A DNA stretch of 64,000 nt, taken from contig BSDZ01000004.1 in NCBI GenBank assembly GCA_030268105.1, positions 2,157,001-2,221,000 of the forward strand, read 5' to 3'. This document shows positions 50,108-62,915 of the stretch, in pieces. A program made the position numbers and the translations under genes. This stretch comes from Volvox africanus. Lineage: Eukaryota; Chlorophyta; Chlorophyceae; Chlamydomonadales; Volvocaceae. The notes under the pieces were generated by a model that searched no databases, was not told where the DNA came from, and was given only the letters and a program-made list of their open reading frames with translations. How positions within the stretch are numbered: the stretch's first letter is position 1; the number at the start of each line of letters is the position of its first letter.

Positions 50108-53100
50108 ATGGCATCCATTCGACAGCATCTCGAAAAGCTCGCCTCCAGCATGCTATCAGGAAAGCTCCAAATACTAAGCGCACCCGAGAAACCTGGATTG
50201 GTGGGACTTGTGAACAACATTTGCCGTTCTACATCGCATAATGTACTTTGCGTTATAGGTTCCGATTTCTGCTTTAACGTTCCAGGCATACGGCATAGCA
50301 CAAATCGTTGATAACGTGGAGTCTCTGGAACACATGCTCAAGTCGTTGTCTACTGCCAAACAAATAGCTTTGGACTCGGAGGGTGAGATGCTCCACAGGC
50401 CACGACCACATGGCATTACTTGACTTGCTAAGCGCGGGGAATTTGTAGTATAACCAATAGGTTATTGGGGAGCGTTTGTAGAGGCATGGTCAATCAGGAA
50501 CTCTGGAGGGTCCGTAACCGATAACCCGTCGAAGCGCACGAGCAAGGGTGCTTACACGGCAGCCATCCCTAAAACCTATTACAGCGTGAGGCGGTAGTGT
50601 ATCAGTCAGGGGTGAAGTGGGTCATGCCAAAGGCAGGGGGGGCGTGCTAGTGAAGCTGACGGAGCAGTTTTACCTCTGCCAGTAAGTAGCGGCCAGGTAT
50701 GCAGAGGGCCTCCATTGCCGCCCATCGTCCCATCTTCGTACATGAACCACAGGCATCAGTTTAGGTCGCACCGGTAAGCTCTGCTTGCTATCCGTGGCGC
50801 CCGCTCCGGCGCCGGACGCCCCGCCGGAAATGCCGGCCCCTGTCTTCCTACTTGACGTCACCTCGCTATCCACGCTCGCCTTCACGCATAAGCCCGGACA
50901 GCCGCTGCCGCCAGGCCGTGGCAGTCGCAACCGCAGCCGCGGCGCAGCTGGCCCCGCTAGCAGCGGCAGCGGCTGCGGCAACCCAAATGGGCTCCGTTGC
51001 CTGAAGGAGATGCTGGAATGCCCTTCTGTAACAAAGCTGTTTTACGACGTGCGCTGTGACGCGGAGGCGCTCTACCATCAGCACGGGGTTAGCCTTAAGG
51101 GAGTAGTGGATCTGCAGCTGTCTGAGGTGAGTATGCGGGGATGTAAGGCGGGAGCTGACTGGCCGCATCTCATCGCGGGCTTGGTGTTGTGGGTTCAGTG
51201 CTGGTCACGAGAGGGGCGGCAGGGAGGAGCCTGGCGAGTTGGGCCCGGAACCAGACGGGCAAGGAAAACCTTTGAGGCTTGGTCGAAAGCGGAGTACCCT
51301 CGCGAGTAGTTTCATAAAGCCTTCAAAATCTGGGTGCATTTCTGCGTACAATTTCAACATGAGGCAGTGAGGCATTCATTTCGTGTCGTCGTATGGATGT
51401 TGTGTTGCGAGGTGCCAGTTGCCCTGGGATGAGGATTTGGTCCCGTCCAAGACTTGATGGTTGTCTGGGAACCAGGCCGCTCTGGTCTCCTGCTGCACAG
51501 CCCAGCCGATTGTTGCTTTGGCCCGTATCCTCCCAGCCGGACTTGGCTTCACCCTCCCCCTTTCCCATTCATGCAGTGGGTTCGTTTCTATTATTCTCCG
51601 CCCCGCGCAGGTGGCCTACCGGCGCTATGGACCGGTTGTCCGCCGAGTAGGTTATGTGATCGGTCTCAGCAAAGCGTTGGAGAGCTACCTGGCACCGGAG
51701 TTGCGGGAGCGCTGGCAGACGACTGCAGTGAACAAGAGACTGCTACATGAGACGTTTGAACGGGACCCGATGGTGGGTGCGCACTGGGGAGCCGAGTAGG
51801 GAGTTGGGATGGAAGGTTGAGTGTAGGAGACGGTAGGGACAGGGAAACTGAAGACGGTCCAACCCGAAAAAGACGCCGGCACTGGGAGGGCCTGGAAAGG
51901 GGGTAGCCAACCATTGCAGGAAGTAGCGATGTGGGGGAGAAGAGGGGGGTAGAGCGGGCAAGCTTTGAATCTAAGGCTGAGACCAGCTGGTGCGGGAAAT
52001 ATTGTCGTGTTGCTTGCTTCATTACGCCTTGTAGTCCCAATCAGGTAGGCCGCATCGGGTCGATTAAACAGGCCTTGCGAAAGCGGGAGCCTCGGTGAAA
52101 TGGCGACAAATGGTGTGACACGATGCTGCTGCTATTCAGTCCATCATCCAGGCTCAGCTGCAGTCTTGGGCCCCCTTGTAAAGGGGACTTAAAATACCAG
52201 CCTTGCCCTCCCGCGCCGCTGACTGAGGTTTTTATAAGCCTCCGCTCGCCTCTAAATAGGTTGTGTTCTGGACACATGCAACTCTCCGTCGGCTTCTGCC
52301 TGCTTTGTCGATCTTTACCGACTTGGTGCCCTTCCGCCGTCCTTGTGGTCATCCTCTCGCAGTACTGGGACCGTCGGCCACTGTCGCAAGAGCAGGTGAG
52401 GGCTGAGGTTGGGAAGTACCCGTACTGGCGGAGGCGGGCACAGGTGAAACGAGCGCCAGCACGTGCATGTAGATGGAAGGTGGCGTGCGGCTGGGGGACC
52501 ACGGCTATGGTACAGGTTTGAAGTCCCATGCCGTTCGGCGCAGTGAAGCTAGGGGTATTATCCTTGCGCCCGGTGGCTGCTGGATCGCCTACACGTTTGC
52601 TGTCTATGGCATCGTGGTTCGCATCCCGGCGTTTTGTCCCAGGCGAGAGGTGCGCGCATGATGTTGTCTGTTTTGTTCTTGCACAACTGCTGCGAGCATC
52701 TCCGCGCCCATGTCTTATTTTCTAATATGTAATCATTTCCCATGACGTGTGCCGCGTCGCTAGGTCGGAGAAGGCTACCTCCGTCGACACCTGTTACACC
52801 CTTGGACGTTGCCGCAACCGCATGCATCTTAACCCTTACGCCGTTTCCCTCTACAATGTCATTCGCAGGTGCGGTACGCAGCAGACGACGTACTGTATCT
52901 GCATCACCTGCACCGCGAGTTCACGGGGGCACTCACGCCGCCAGTTTTTGAGCGGGTGAGCGGAGAAGGGAACTGGGCTTGACGTAGAGTCTGCTGGATA
53001 GGGAATGTGCAGATCTGTGATCTTCTATCTAATCGAGCCGTCGGACACGGTAGAAGACGTACACCTCAAGCACAGGAACTGGGTGGGCACCGGCGGATAA

Positions 53101-53429
53101 CTTGGGGGTATCTCATAGATTAGGATTGCGTCTCTCAGTTTACGTCCTTCTCGAGCGGCGAAACGCAACTGTCCATCACAGTGTGCGGCTTTGCCATCTT
53201 TACGTGTATAAGGGGAATGTGGCGGAGCGCAAAGCCTTCCCGCGTTGCACCTAAGATCCCCACCTCCCGCCACTCTTACCGGCTGCAGGTGGCCTTGTTC
53301 AGTCAATACCGGGTGGAGGACAGCCAATACGAGGTGGTGCCGAAGAAAGAGGGGGTCACAGGGGCGGGTGGGGGGGGTGGCCGGGGGGGTTCCGACCCGA
53401 CCCGCGCATTGGCACCACCAGGGCTGTGA
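50108..53429 (+). CDS. DEDDy-type 3'-5' exonuclease domain protein (EXD1/Egalitarian-like)
   Basis: Exons 50108-50209, 50286-50382, 50753-51126, 51611-51772, 52363-52395, 52869-52955 and 53289-53429 join in phase to 331 residues. All three exonuclease motifs are visible. Exo I is KQIALDSEGISLGRTGKLC (Asp64, Glu66). Exo II is TKLFYDVRCDAEALYHQ. Exo III is VRYAADDVLYLHHLH, with the Tyr and Asp of the DEDDy class. RRPLSQEQ lies between, as in EXD1 and egalitarian-type proteins. The enzyme class removes nucleotides from RNA or DNA 3' ends; animal EXD1 has lost key residues, but here they are intact. An insert rich in Pro/Arg/Gly separates motifs I and II, and the C-terminus is a Gly-rich tail. 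The first exon and its 76-base intron are the least certain; from 50286 onward the model is firm. Confidence 0.88.
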
Positions 53430-53733
53430 CTCGGACTTTGCCTGGCATTGCGGACGTTATTTCCTAGGAAGCGGAATAGTCGTGTGCTGTGGGAACGAAC
53501 GTGGTTTGGGGGAAGGGGAGTGCGCACGTACCTGACTACGCATATGTGTGTATATATTCGGGAGGCGAGTTCCATGCGCCAAACCAATGTCCATGTACGT
53601 GCCAGTCGTAGAAAGGAGAGCGTGTATCTAGAGAGCACTTACTATGTAATGCATGAGTATGTGTATCGTGTAGAAGCGCGTACAAGCATTCTTTTGCGTG
53701 CAGCTGCATTTAAAGCTACCGACAAGAAGTCCG

Positions 53734-53738
53734 TGTAA
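53734..53738 (+). terminator. Putative polyadenylation signal TGTAA (3'-5' exonuclease gene)
   Basis: TGTAA 305 bases after the stop at 53429, a usual distance for this group of algae. Confidence 0.5.
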
Positions 53739-54293
53739 CAACCCCGTACCGAAATCCATTGACACAATTCCTTGACCCCATCCCTTGATCCATTCCTCTC
53801 CTTTTTTGCCCAACTTTTTGAACCACTTCTCATGCGCTCTTTGTTCGTGGTGCAGTCATGGACAGGTCTGTTCTCATACCGCACTTCTCCAGCGCTGTTG
53901 ATCGGTATAGCATCAAGCCAAGTACTTATATTTCACATCAACGAGACGGGCGCATGCCAAACTTCGATGTGACGTCCTGAAGGCGCAGCTTTGAATATAG
54001 TCCTCTTATCATCAGCATGCCTGCACGCCAATCGGATGATGACACACCCTGTCACGACATAGTAACGTCCCTCATACACATTAAGTGCATTTACTTTCGT
54101 GATAAACCTGCTTCATCCTCGGCATGTCAACTTCCATGCCATCCTCCCAGGCCATCGCCAGCTTCGCTAAATGCACCGCTGCTGCTCGAGCTGCTGCTCC
54201 GTTCCGCACCCTTCTTCCGCTCCAATCGCGAAATCCTGACCAAGGAATGTTGCTCCCGTCACTCGCCGTATACACTCACACTTACTGCATCAA

Positions 54294-54298
54294 TTACA
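54294..54298 (-). terminator. Putative polyadenylation signal TGTAA (SET gene)
   Basis: TTACA on the plus strand, about 415 bases downstream of the SET gene stop at 54714. Confidence 0.4.
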
Positions 54299-54713
54299 CC
54301 ATCAGTCCCCAGGCTCTTGGACCCAAACCTGCATAGACCTAAACCAGCACCCTTCCCAGGAGAGGAAGAAGGAAGACTCGAGGGAAGACGCAGGCGAGTC
54401 CTTAAGTCCTAATACCGTAACGATATATGTATGGGCCTCTCGCTGCGACCCCAATCATTCAAATCTGCCTCTACTACAGCCTCCGCACACCGGGCTGGCT
54501 GGCTGGCAGCCTCCGCCCCCATCTCTTTCCTCTATGTATGCAGACTTGCAGACACAACTCATAATGCAGGATGTCATAGAGGAAAATGTGTGCGGTTACT
54601 CCGTGCTTATAACATTACCTGCCGCGTCTGTATCCTGGGCCAGCTCAGGCGCTTTACAAGCTGGTGTGACCCAGCGGCCAATCACCCGGTTAGCGAATGG
54701 GGATGCAATACTG

Positions 54714-57700
54714 CTACAGCTGCTGTCGCCGTAGCTCATCCAGCACCACAACCAGCTCCTCCAGGGACGGCGCTATCATCGGCGCCGTTATGGCATCCGC
54801 CTTCGCTGGCCCCGGTGTATCGCTCGTACCGACGCCCTCTGTCCTCATGCCCCCTGAAGTTCCCGCGAACTGCGTCTCGGCCCCGGCGCCGTATCGTGTA
54901 CCCAGCGCCCGCTCCAGTCTCTGTCGCGCATCTGTCGCGAGCTGCTGCCCCCGGGGCCCTGGGTGGCGGGCCCCGTGCGCCGCGCACGCGGCATCGTACC
55001 TGCCGCATAAGATAAATCCGGGGCATACTGCCAATTTAAGTCCATGGCAGCCAGTCAAACAACGTCCAACGTCTTCGGTGCACATCCTCCCAACGAGCTC
55101 ACCACGTCTAGCTCCCGGGTTGCACGTGAACGCTTAACTCTTCCTAATATCATTTGTGCGACACATGCGTGATAGCAATCCTGTATTGTTGGTTAAGTAC
55201 GTGATGAAAAGCACGTCGTAAACGCCACGACGAGACGCGAGAGCTCTCCCATTTAAGGACACCCCTTTTCCACGGTGGGAAGCGTCGTGCTCTTCCTGGT
55301 TCTTAATAAGTGAACCACGGCTTGTGTTGCTAGTGTGCCAGTCACATCACGTGGAAAGCCACAATTATACCGCCCCCCTGCCCTTAGTTCAGCCTCAGTC
55401 TCAAACCCCACGTTGGGGCCCCCCGTCGCACCTTGCGGCTAGCTGCACGTGCATGTCGCTACCCGCATTGGCCGCCCCCTGCAGCCTTAAGCACAAAGAC
55501 AGCGCGTCTAAGTACTCCTCTGACAGCCTGCGCTCCAGCTCGATTGCATCCTCTTGCTGCTGCTGCGCTTGTACCTGCTGCTGCTGTGGCAGCTTGCCCG
55601 GTTCTGCTTGCTTCAGCTGTTGCTCATGCGCCTGATCCTGCTCGGGGCTCCGCATCTCTTCTGAAACTCCGGAAGCGGAAGTGGCGTTAGCTACTGCTGT
55701 TGTGATCAGCTGAGCGCAGCGCGCACGGGTCTCGTAGAGTGGGTACATACTGGCTTGCATCCACAGCTCCTCCTGCGGAAGTGGTAAGGCAATGCGGCTT
55801 CATGATGTCTCTTTCTAACGTCTTCATGATCTGGGGGCAATTCTTGCCGTAAGCAGCAAGCCTAAACGGGGAAATCATTCAAACTGGCGTATTTTTTTCC
55901 ATATTTGAATTATTGATCTGCAGGAGAGTTGACAGGTGGTCACCTGAGGACATGGCCATCAGGTGGAGCTCTCACACGGAAAGGCATGAATCCACAACAG
56001 CCAGCCAATGGACAGCCCCCAATGCCCCACCTGCGGCGAGAGCGACAACTGCCCCAATGTCTCTTCGAACAAGCCAAAGCATTTGGCCACCTGACCCCGA
56101 ACTTCCAATAAGGCAGGCAACGCGGCTGCAGCTGCAGTGGCGGAAGTCGCAGCGGTGGTCACTCCGCTAGTGGCATTGTTGAAGCCACCAGCGCCCCCCA
56201 CTTTACTGCTGACGCGCAATGCTGCAGCTGCCGCCATCAGCTGGGGCTGCAGTTGCTGCGATGCAAGCATCACGATGTCGCTCTGCGTTTCAATGCCAGA
56301 TAGGGGTATCGGGCCAGGTTGAAGTAATGGAGGGTGAACAGTACAGTACAGGGAAAGCTCAAGGATAACGATAATTGCCGGCATTCTGCTGAACAGTCTC
56401 AGCTACGACAGGCGGTGCCCAAGCGACCAAGCGGGGAGGGGATTTCCAGTTTCTGCACTCCCCAGACGGTCTGGGAAAACGGGGGTGAGAAAATACACAC
56501 TCATGGTCCCCTTCCACACCGTACAAGCGGTGGGGCGTCGGTGATAGCGAAACGGGATGAAATTGAAAATTCCATAATCACGCAAGAAAGGCTATGTGAC
56601 ACGTACGCGGACTCTTTTGCGTTTGGCTGACCATTCCTCCCAGGACCCGAGCTCGGGCCGAGTTACCGAAGGGCTATCTAATGTCTAAGCAGCTTCCAGT
56701 AAATTAAATAGCACGTCAATACGGCACGTCTATCTATACCTGACAGCTTCTGAACTAAGCGCTATTATAACTCTTGACCCATGTAAGTCCTTAGGTACCC
56801 AGCAGGACCGTCCCTAGGCTGGGCCATTTTGAATCCACTCACCCACAGCTGCGCCAGCTCCCGGGGGACGCGCTCCTCAGCCGCACAGCGCGGGCACATG
56901 CACCTGCATACCCAAAGTGTGTAAATGCAAAGCGAGCCTAGAAATAGATAGGCAAGGTGGACTCCAACCCCAAAATTGACTTCCCACGCAGGCCGACGGT
57001 GCTGCCCTCAGCGGTTGCCAAAACTCAATATTGATGCAAAAATATTTTTCCTGCACACTGAATCTGTGCGCTGCATCATTCGCGACTGGCTTGATCAGCA
57101 CGCAGCAGCAGACGAGGCCCTTACCCGACTGAAGCCCTATCCTGACAAATAAGCAACAAAATGCGTTGCAGCATTTTGTCTAGCCGGGTTAGTTTTGCTC
57201 TCTGCTGGCCGTGTTCCAACAGGCATACCAACCTGAAGCGGTGGTTCCGCTCCAGCAGGGCTCTCCGCAGCGGCAGCGGCCCCAGCCCCAGTGCCCCCGA
57301 GTAAGTGATGCAAACCTCCCCGCCGGCCGGCACGGGTGCACAGCAACGAATGAAAAGCTCGCTTCCCGACACCACAGCCACTGCGGGATCGGGGGGGGGG
57401 CCCCAAATGGGAGACGTCACGCGATGGGGTGGCCAGGACCGGACATCAGAACCCAGGAGCCACTAATTTACGTTTCCAGAAATATGCTCAGGGGTTGACC
57501 ATGATGCCCGAACATATTGGTAAGATTGTAAGAACGTTGTGAACGAGTGTAGGAAGGGGTTGGTGTAGCTAAGGTGGGGAGAAGTCGAAAGGACGTGCAT
57601 GCTAAGGGACTGGGAGGCGCCACAAATCTGCTCGGTGATCACGGCTCGACGAATTCCTTATATTGGAGCGGAACAGGTCGTTGGGGCTGAGCTGTGCAAA

Positions 57701-59544
57701 GCTGGTGCACAGGCAGAGATTTGCGCCGGATGACGTAAGGCGCCTGGCCTACGGAATGCTCTCCCCATGGCCAATGTGTCAATGTCCTCGATTACTTCAC
57801 GTACTGCTAACTACAGCAGCAACAGCTGGCCCCTTCCAAATAGGTCAGGTCCTCCGCCGCTTCGTTCGCCGTAGGCTCACCCGCGTTGGGCGCGCAGGAA
57901 TGGTTGAGCATTGCGTGTGCGGGCCATAGCCCAATGAAAGAATGGTTCGGCCTGCCATACAGCTTCGCCAAAAGCACGTCATCGCTCGGTAACCCTGTAG
58001 CATTCAAGCGCACTACCGCCGCCAGCTGGTCGGCCATCAGGCCTGTCCCGTGTGCCACCGATCCACCCGCAACGGCCGGCCCCGAAGAAATTGCAGCTGC
58101 CGGCGTCGTGGCACTGGCATTGGCACTGGCACTGGGCTCGCCGCTGTCCCATGGGTCGGTGAGGTCCGTCAAGTCAATGACCACGCCGCCAGCGCTGTCG
58201 GCTGCTGCCGCTGCGGTGCCTTGAAAGGCGCGCCGTGGTGCAGACCGGCCAGTAGATTCGGATTGTTGCACACCCCGGTATAGGAACGCCAGGACCCGGG
58301 CCTGTAGTATCGGAGACAACGGCGCAGCGAAACATATAGGGAGACTAGGTGGTCGCTGACTGAAAGAGAAAGTGGGACAACGCGCTCCACGCACATAGTC
58401 CTATATATAGTACGCAGGTGCTCACAACACCCACTGATTCTGATTCTTATAATCAATTCATTCATATAAATATAAAAAAATATTTATTCTGTTTTTCCAG
58501 AATCATGCCAGGCACTTGAAAAGCAGATACGAGGTGGGCGGTTCCCGTCTTAAGACCCGCTGCAAAAAGACGCAAAGCCCCCAGCCTTTGCGCCCGCCGA
58601 CCGGCCCCGCCCCACACCTGTCTCTGCTTCTGTCCCTTGACAGAGGTTCCTTTTCGAACTCGCCCGCACTGTCCCCTCTGTTCCCAGCTGCCGATCCCGA
58701 CCCCGGTGTAACCAGATGTACAGCAGACTACAATTTCCCCACACGCATGCACCTGAGGGTTCTTCCATTCTAGCCTCTGTAGATCCGAAACCAGCGCTGC
58801 TTCGCTGATAGATGCTCCAGCCTTTGGCACTCCAGACCCTACAGCGTCTGAGCCAGTGGCTCCTGCGCTCGCAGGAGATGTGGGTTGCTGCTGCGCCCGC
58901 CGTGCGCCCACTTTGGCCGGCTGTTGCTGCGGCACTGGCACCGGCGTTTGGGCAGGACCCTGGACCAACGCCAGCGGCCTGGGAGGTGCAGAGGGGGTGA
59001 GGCGAATATCCGGACAGGTTGGGTCTGCAGGGTGAGAAGGACACATGTGTCCATGTGTTTTGTGTGATGGACTCAGCCAGCTGGCCAGTGAGGGGCTGGC
59101 AGGATCTCCTTCTTGACAAGCTTGGTGTGTTGTGGCGTCTCCGTATCAATCACATAAAAAACTAGCTGAAGTGCTCTGACATGGAGATGAACACCGGCGC
59201 TAAGTCCACCAGCCCGCCAGACGGAGTAAGGCACGATAGCTGGGGCCTGGAGCTTCACTGCCACCAGCGATCAACTCACCTGCACACCAGCAGCAGCTCC
59301 CCAGGGCTCAACTTGCGAGTGGCAACCACGCCCCGTCCCTTGCCTGCGAGAAATCATGGCCGAAGTGGCCATTGAAGTTACTGGGGAGTATCTTGGATCT
59401 ACAATTGGTAACTGGTGTCCATGAGTGAATCCACATTGCCCTTACCACCACGTGCCCCACTTTGGACAAGCTGCGACCCATGACTTGAATAGACTGTCCG
59501 TGACTTGATGTATGAGCTGCCCGTTTGAGCGGGGGGCCATCCAT
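54714..59544 (-). CDS. SET-domain protein, SMYD-like without MYND finger
   Basis: Nine phase-consistent exons: 59544-59446, 59338-59280, 58978-58753, 58301-57881, 57380-57233, 56903-56843, 56282-56031, 55772-55432, 54999-54714. They give 630 residues. The first SET half is GRGVVATRKLSPGELLLVCR. The core has HAMLNHSCAPNA (cofactor-binding NHSCxPN) followed by SGSELFIRCCAPVPAGGEV and ITYSGALGL. A post-SET cluster CMCPRC follows at about 319-324. This is the SMYD order, but where SMYD proteins carry a MYND finger there is only a Gln/Pro/Ala linker and a short helix. The C-terminal third is helical (for example EEYLDALSLCLRLQG), like the TPR-type domain of SMYD proteins. It is probably a protein lysine methyltransferase; substrate unknown. 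The start at 59544 is the first ATG in frame before the SET segment. Confidence 0.88.
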
Positions 59545-60178
59545 CACGCGTGCTATATGCTACCCTGATCGCTGCCAATGAGATTCCTCGGCCGAATTAC
59601 TCCGGGACAGCAATTTCGCTTGCGCACCTGGAATATCAACCAGCCGGAGCGGAGCCCGGCTACCCTGTCGCCCCGTATTGTTGTCAATCCTTCTACGGCC
59701 GCTGGCGCCGGTGCACGTGCTGCTGTTACAACTGCTGCTGGTGCTTCCATCGGCGGTGCAGCCGTCGGCCCTGCCGCTGCTGAGAGTTGTGGTGCTGTGG
59801 TAGCCTGATTTTCCGGAGGTGATTCGGGGACTCAAAGAACCCCCAAAGCCTGGCACAGCCGCCGCAATAGCTGTCTGGCGGGAAAAGTTGCGCGGCTCGT
59901 GCCGTCGAGGTGTGGTAAACATGGGCATCTGCAGCGCTACTGCCGGCCGACCTAGGACAGAGCCACGGTCACCGCTGATCAGACGAGGGAAGTAAAGGAC
60001 TGCGGATGCGAGCACTGCCTTGCGGGCTCTGCCACCATGTTGTGCTGCAAGGACCGCTTTGTATCCCTGACAGCAAGTTCCCCAAGGGCTGGTAGGATGG
60101 CCACTCATTCGCTGCGTGTGCTAATGGCCCACAATGCTGATCCACTGAAGCTACTCCACCCGATGAGCAGTCATGGGC
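59545..60178. other. Interval between SET and Pkr1-like genes
   Basis: Both neighbours are on the minus strand, so this holds the Pkr1-like 3' UTR and the SET promoter. Long overlapping frames occur (for example 59560-60108 minus) but they are Ser/Thr/Ala-rich by composition, overlap in several frames, and do not join the SET exons in phase. Confidence 0.45.
59726..59730 (-). terminator. Putative polyadenylation signal TGTAA (Pkr1-like gene)
   Basis: TTACA on the plus strand, about 450 bases downstream of the stop at 60179. Confidence 0.4.
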
Positions 60179-60535
60179 TCATTTCTCCTTCTTGCGATCC
60201 TCTTCCGAGCCGTCAACCTGCAGTTCAACCTTCTCCTGTGTTGTGCCTTCAGATTCCAGCTCCTTACGCTCACCGAATAGCTGTTTCTGCTGGTCTTCAG
60301 CGCTCGTAAGCCCAACGTTTGAGATCAACCAATTAATCGAAGCCCACAGACCGAAGGCGAGAACTAACAGTACAATTACGTGTGGTATCAGATCAGGATT
60401 GTTTTGAATGCTATGGAAGAAGAGCCCTAGCAGCGAAAGGACTGCAAGGAAAATGACTACATTCAGCACGGCCCAAGTTGGTGCATTGACGCCTGATCCG
60501 AGGGCACCAATAAGGATATCCTCATACCAGGCCAT
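60179..60535 (-). CDS. PKR1: Pkr1-like V-ATPase assembly factor, ER membrane
   Basis: A single-exon frame of 118 residues, complete from ATG to stop. The order is MAWYEDILIGALGSGVNAPT, a first transmembrane helix (AVLNVVIFLAVLSLLGLFF), a short polar loop, a second helix (HVIVLLVLAFGLWASINWLI), then a charged Glu/Lys-rich tail of about 35 residues ending in KKEK. The GxGVNAPT start, two helices and LWASINW fit the Pkr1 family, small ER proteins needed to assemble the V-ATPase membrane sector in yeast. Length agrees (yeast about 122). The C-terminal KKEK resembles a dilysine-type ER signal. It is the only intronless gene recognised in the window. Confidence 0.82.
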   Translation of the reverse strand: MAWYEDILIGALGSGVNAPTWAVLNVVIFLAVLSLLGLFFHSIQNNPDLIPHVIVLLVLAFGLWASINWLISNVGLTSAEDQQKQLFGERKELESEGTTQEKVELQVDGSEEDRKKEK

Positions 60536-61331
60536 TGGAGATTTCTTTATCTGGATAGTGAAAATGGCCTCCTTCTACTTTCTATCCTTCCGGCATTGGA
60601 CGAGCTACGCAATGCATGGCAAAATCTGATGAGGAAGATAGGTCAACGTGGCTTCTGTGATCGTTAATTACTTATCGAATGCCGTCATATAAAATTACAG
60701 TACAAATTTCCTGGTTTGCGTAAACAGAACCGATATCCCTGCGTGCCCTGCTCAAATCCGTAGTGGGCTCGGGTCAGCGTTCTGAAAACTGGGCTGCGGT
60801 GCGTCCAAGGAGAGCTCTGCTTACTAAAACTCACATAAGGCTTGCGCACGGCCTTCGGAATTTCCACATGGCTGCTGGAATGCCGACGGTGCGGCAGCCC
60901 TCTCGTCGTGCACGATCTACCCGAAAACGCAACAATAACATTCACAATACCCTAGCTAAAACTATGTTTTACCGAAAATATTTCCTTTGGGTCAGAATTG
61001 TTCCCTAACCGTCTGTAAAACGGTGCATGTAACCGCAACGAATCGACCGTTAACGCGCCATCGGAGCGCATCGTATTTGCAAGATGGCCCATCTTAAACA
61101 CGGTGGCTAAACTGCTTAAGGCTTCATGTTACAGGTGTTCTTTGCGTCAATACTGTCCCCTTAACGTTTCCAAAACTTCAAACCTTGGTCTGGCAGCCAA
61201 GCAAAACCCCGCCCCGCCCTATAGTCCCAACTCCCTTTCATGAAAGCTCATTTCCACATATTTCGTGCCCTGTCGTGCCCTGTCGTATCATTTCCCCCTC
61301 CTATCTTTTTAACTGCTTTCCGCGTGCACAG
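60536..61331. promoter_or_regulatory. Divergent interval between Pkr1-like and FVSxxW genes
   Basis: About 800 bases between genes on opposite strands. No coding signature and no distinct motif. Confidence 0.4.
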
Positions 61332-62583
61332 AGCAGCGCCTTGGCGGTCATTGTCAGCAACACCCAGCCTGGTTCTGCAACCACCATAGACGCTGCCGCG
61401 GCCGCTGCTCCAGAACCAAATCCGACCACCACAACCCAGCCACCAGAGAAGGGCATTTCTCCTGCAACCACACCACGAGTCCAATATGAAGCGCCGGGTC
61501 TTCTAACGGCTGCGACCAGCACCACAAACCGCAATGCTTCTCGAAACTTGCTTGCTGCTGCCTCTACGTTTCCCAGATGGGGGGGCTCAGCAGCTTTTCA
61601 TCAGGCTCTCTATTGCAAAGCAACAGCAGCAGCAGCAGCCGTAGGTGTGGCATTCGCGAGGGGCGAGGAGGGGTGGTCGGTGTCAATGGTGCCACCCTTG
61701 CCAGGGGCACTAGCAGCGGTTCCACCGAGGACGGTAAGTGTGGCGGCGGTGATGCTCTTGGGGTCTGGCAGTCTGCTGTCTCACTCGCCTTCCTGCGCCA
61801 CTTCGCTGAACACGTCATACAGCCAGGCTGGACCACGTACGACATCCTCAACCGGGTCGTATTACCCGCGACGGCGGCTGCCAAGAGAGCGACACCCCAC
61901 GTCGTGCCATCCTTTGCTCCCCATGTGGTAACCCTTCACATGGGGTACATGTGTACATGCGCGCCATACCGCTTCCACATACTGTCCTCATCAGCTGGTC
62001 ATTGTGCCCGCTCCTTCACCTGGTAGACGTCGCAGCCTGTGTCTCTTCGACTGGATTGCTTAAGGGTTAGGCCACTGTTCTAAGGAAACCCGGCCGTGCC
62101 AGTACAACCAAGAGCCACACAGTCGCACACTCGCATTCACTCACATCCTCCTCTTTAACCCAACATGCGTATTGTGAAAGCATCATATTCTGGTCGGTGC
62201 GCGGGTTTCCTGCCGCGACACAACCTTGTCTTCTGCCCGGTGATGTCGCTGGAAGGTGCCGCTACGTGGACACACTGCCCCCTCGTTGCTTCTCGAAGCT
62301 CACCTTCTTTGTGAGCTACGCCTGGTCCATGTCCTTCACGACACTGGTGGAGTTGATGGAACATCATCTGTATGCCGCTGATCCCGAGCAGGCAGGCAGG
62401 GGGTGTTACATTATACAAGCTATAAGATAGAGCTTGCAAGTTAACATCACGATTAGAAATCCTAGTTATAATCATGATACTACAAGGGGAGGGGGAAGCG
62501 TTAGGTATTAAAGATCACACAAACATATATTGTACTAGTATATTGACATCGCATTATATATAAAATGTTTATTAAATATATCT

Positions 62584-62611
62584 GTGTGTGTATGTGTGTG
62601 TGTGTGTATGT
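62584..62611. repeat. (TG)n-rich microsatellite
   Basis: Alternating TG with TATG interruptions inside an intron of the FVSxxW gene. Confidence 0.75.
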
Positions 62612-62872
62612 GGAAGAACATCCAGCACTGCGTATGTGTGGTGGTGCGAGCCCGTGTGGTTTATATATATGTATGCCATAGGGGATAAGAAGTCCAGGTG
62701 CCAAGTCGGGGCTCGGGAGGGGGAGGAGGGAGAGAAGGTTGCATTACGAAATTGCCATGCGGTAAGAAAGCGATCCGGAACTCTTGCGGCTGCTAAGGGA
62801 GGGACGTTTTGCGACTTCAGGTGCTGATGCTATCCCCTGGAGAAGCAGATACGTGTGCAGAAATGCATCACT

Positions 62873-62915
<43 letters not shown>

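Larger units (their letters stand above)
53430..54713. other. Convergent noncoding interval before the SET gene
   Basis: 3' flanks of two converging genes. TGTAA at 53734-53738 (plus) and its complement at 54294-54298 are plausible poly(A) signals. No coding signature. Confidence 0.5.

Noticed and set aside
59560..60108. Long minus-strand frame as an N-terminal extension of the SET protein
   Set aside because: It does not join the SET exons in phase, overlapping frames are equally open, and a TGTAA signal within it fits a 3' UTR of the Pkr1-like gene.
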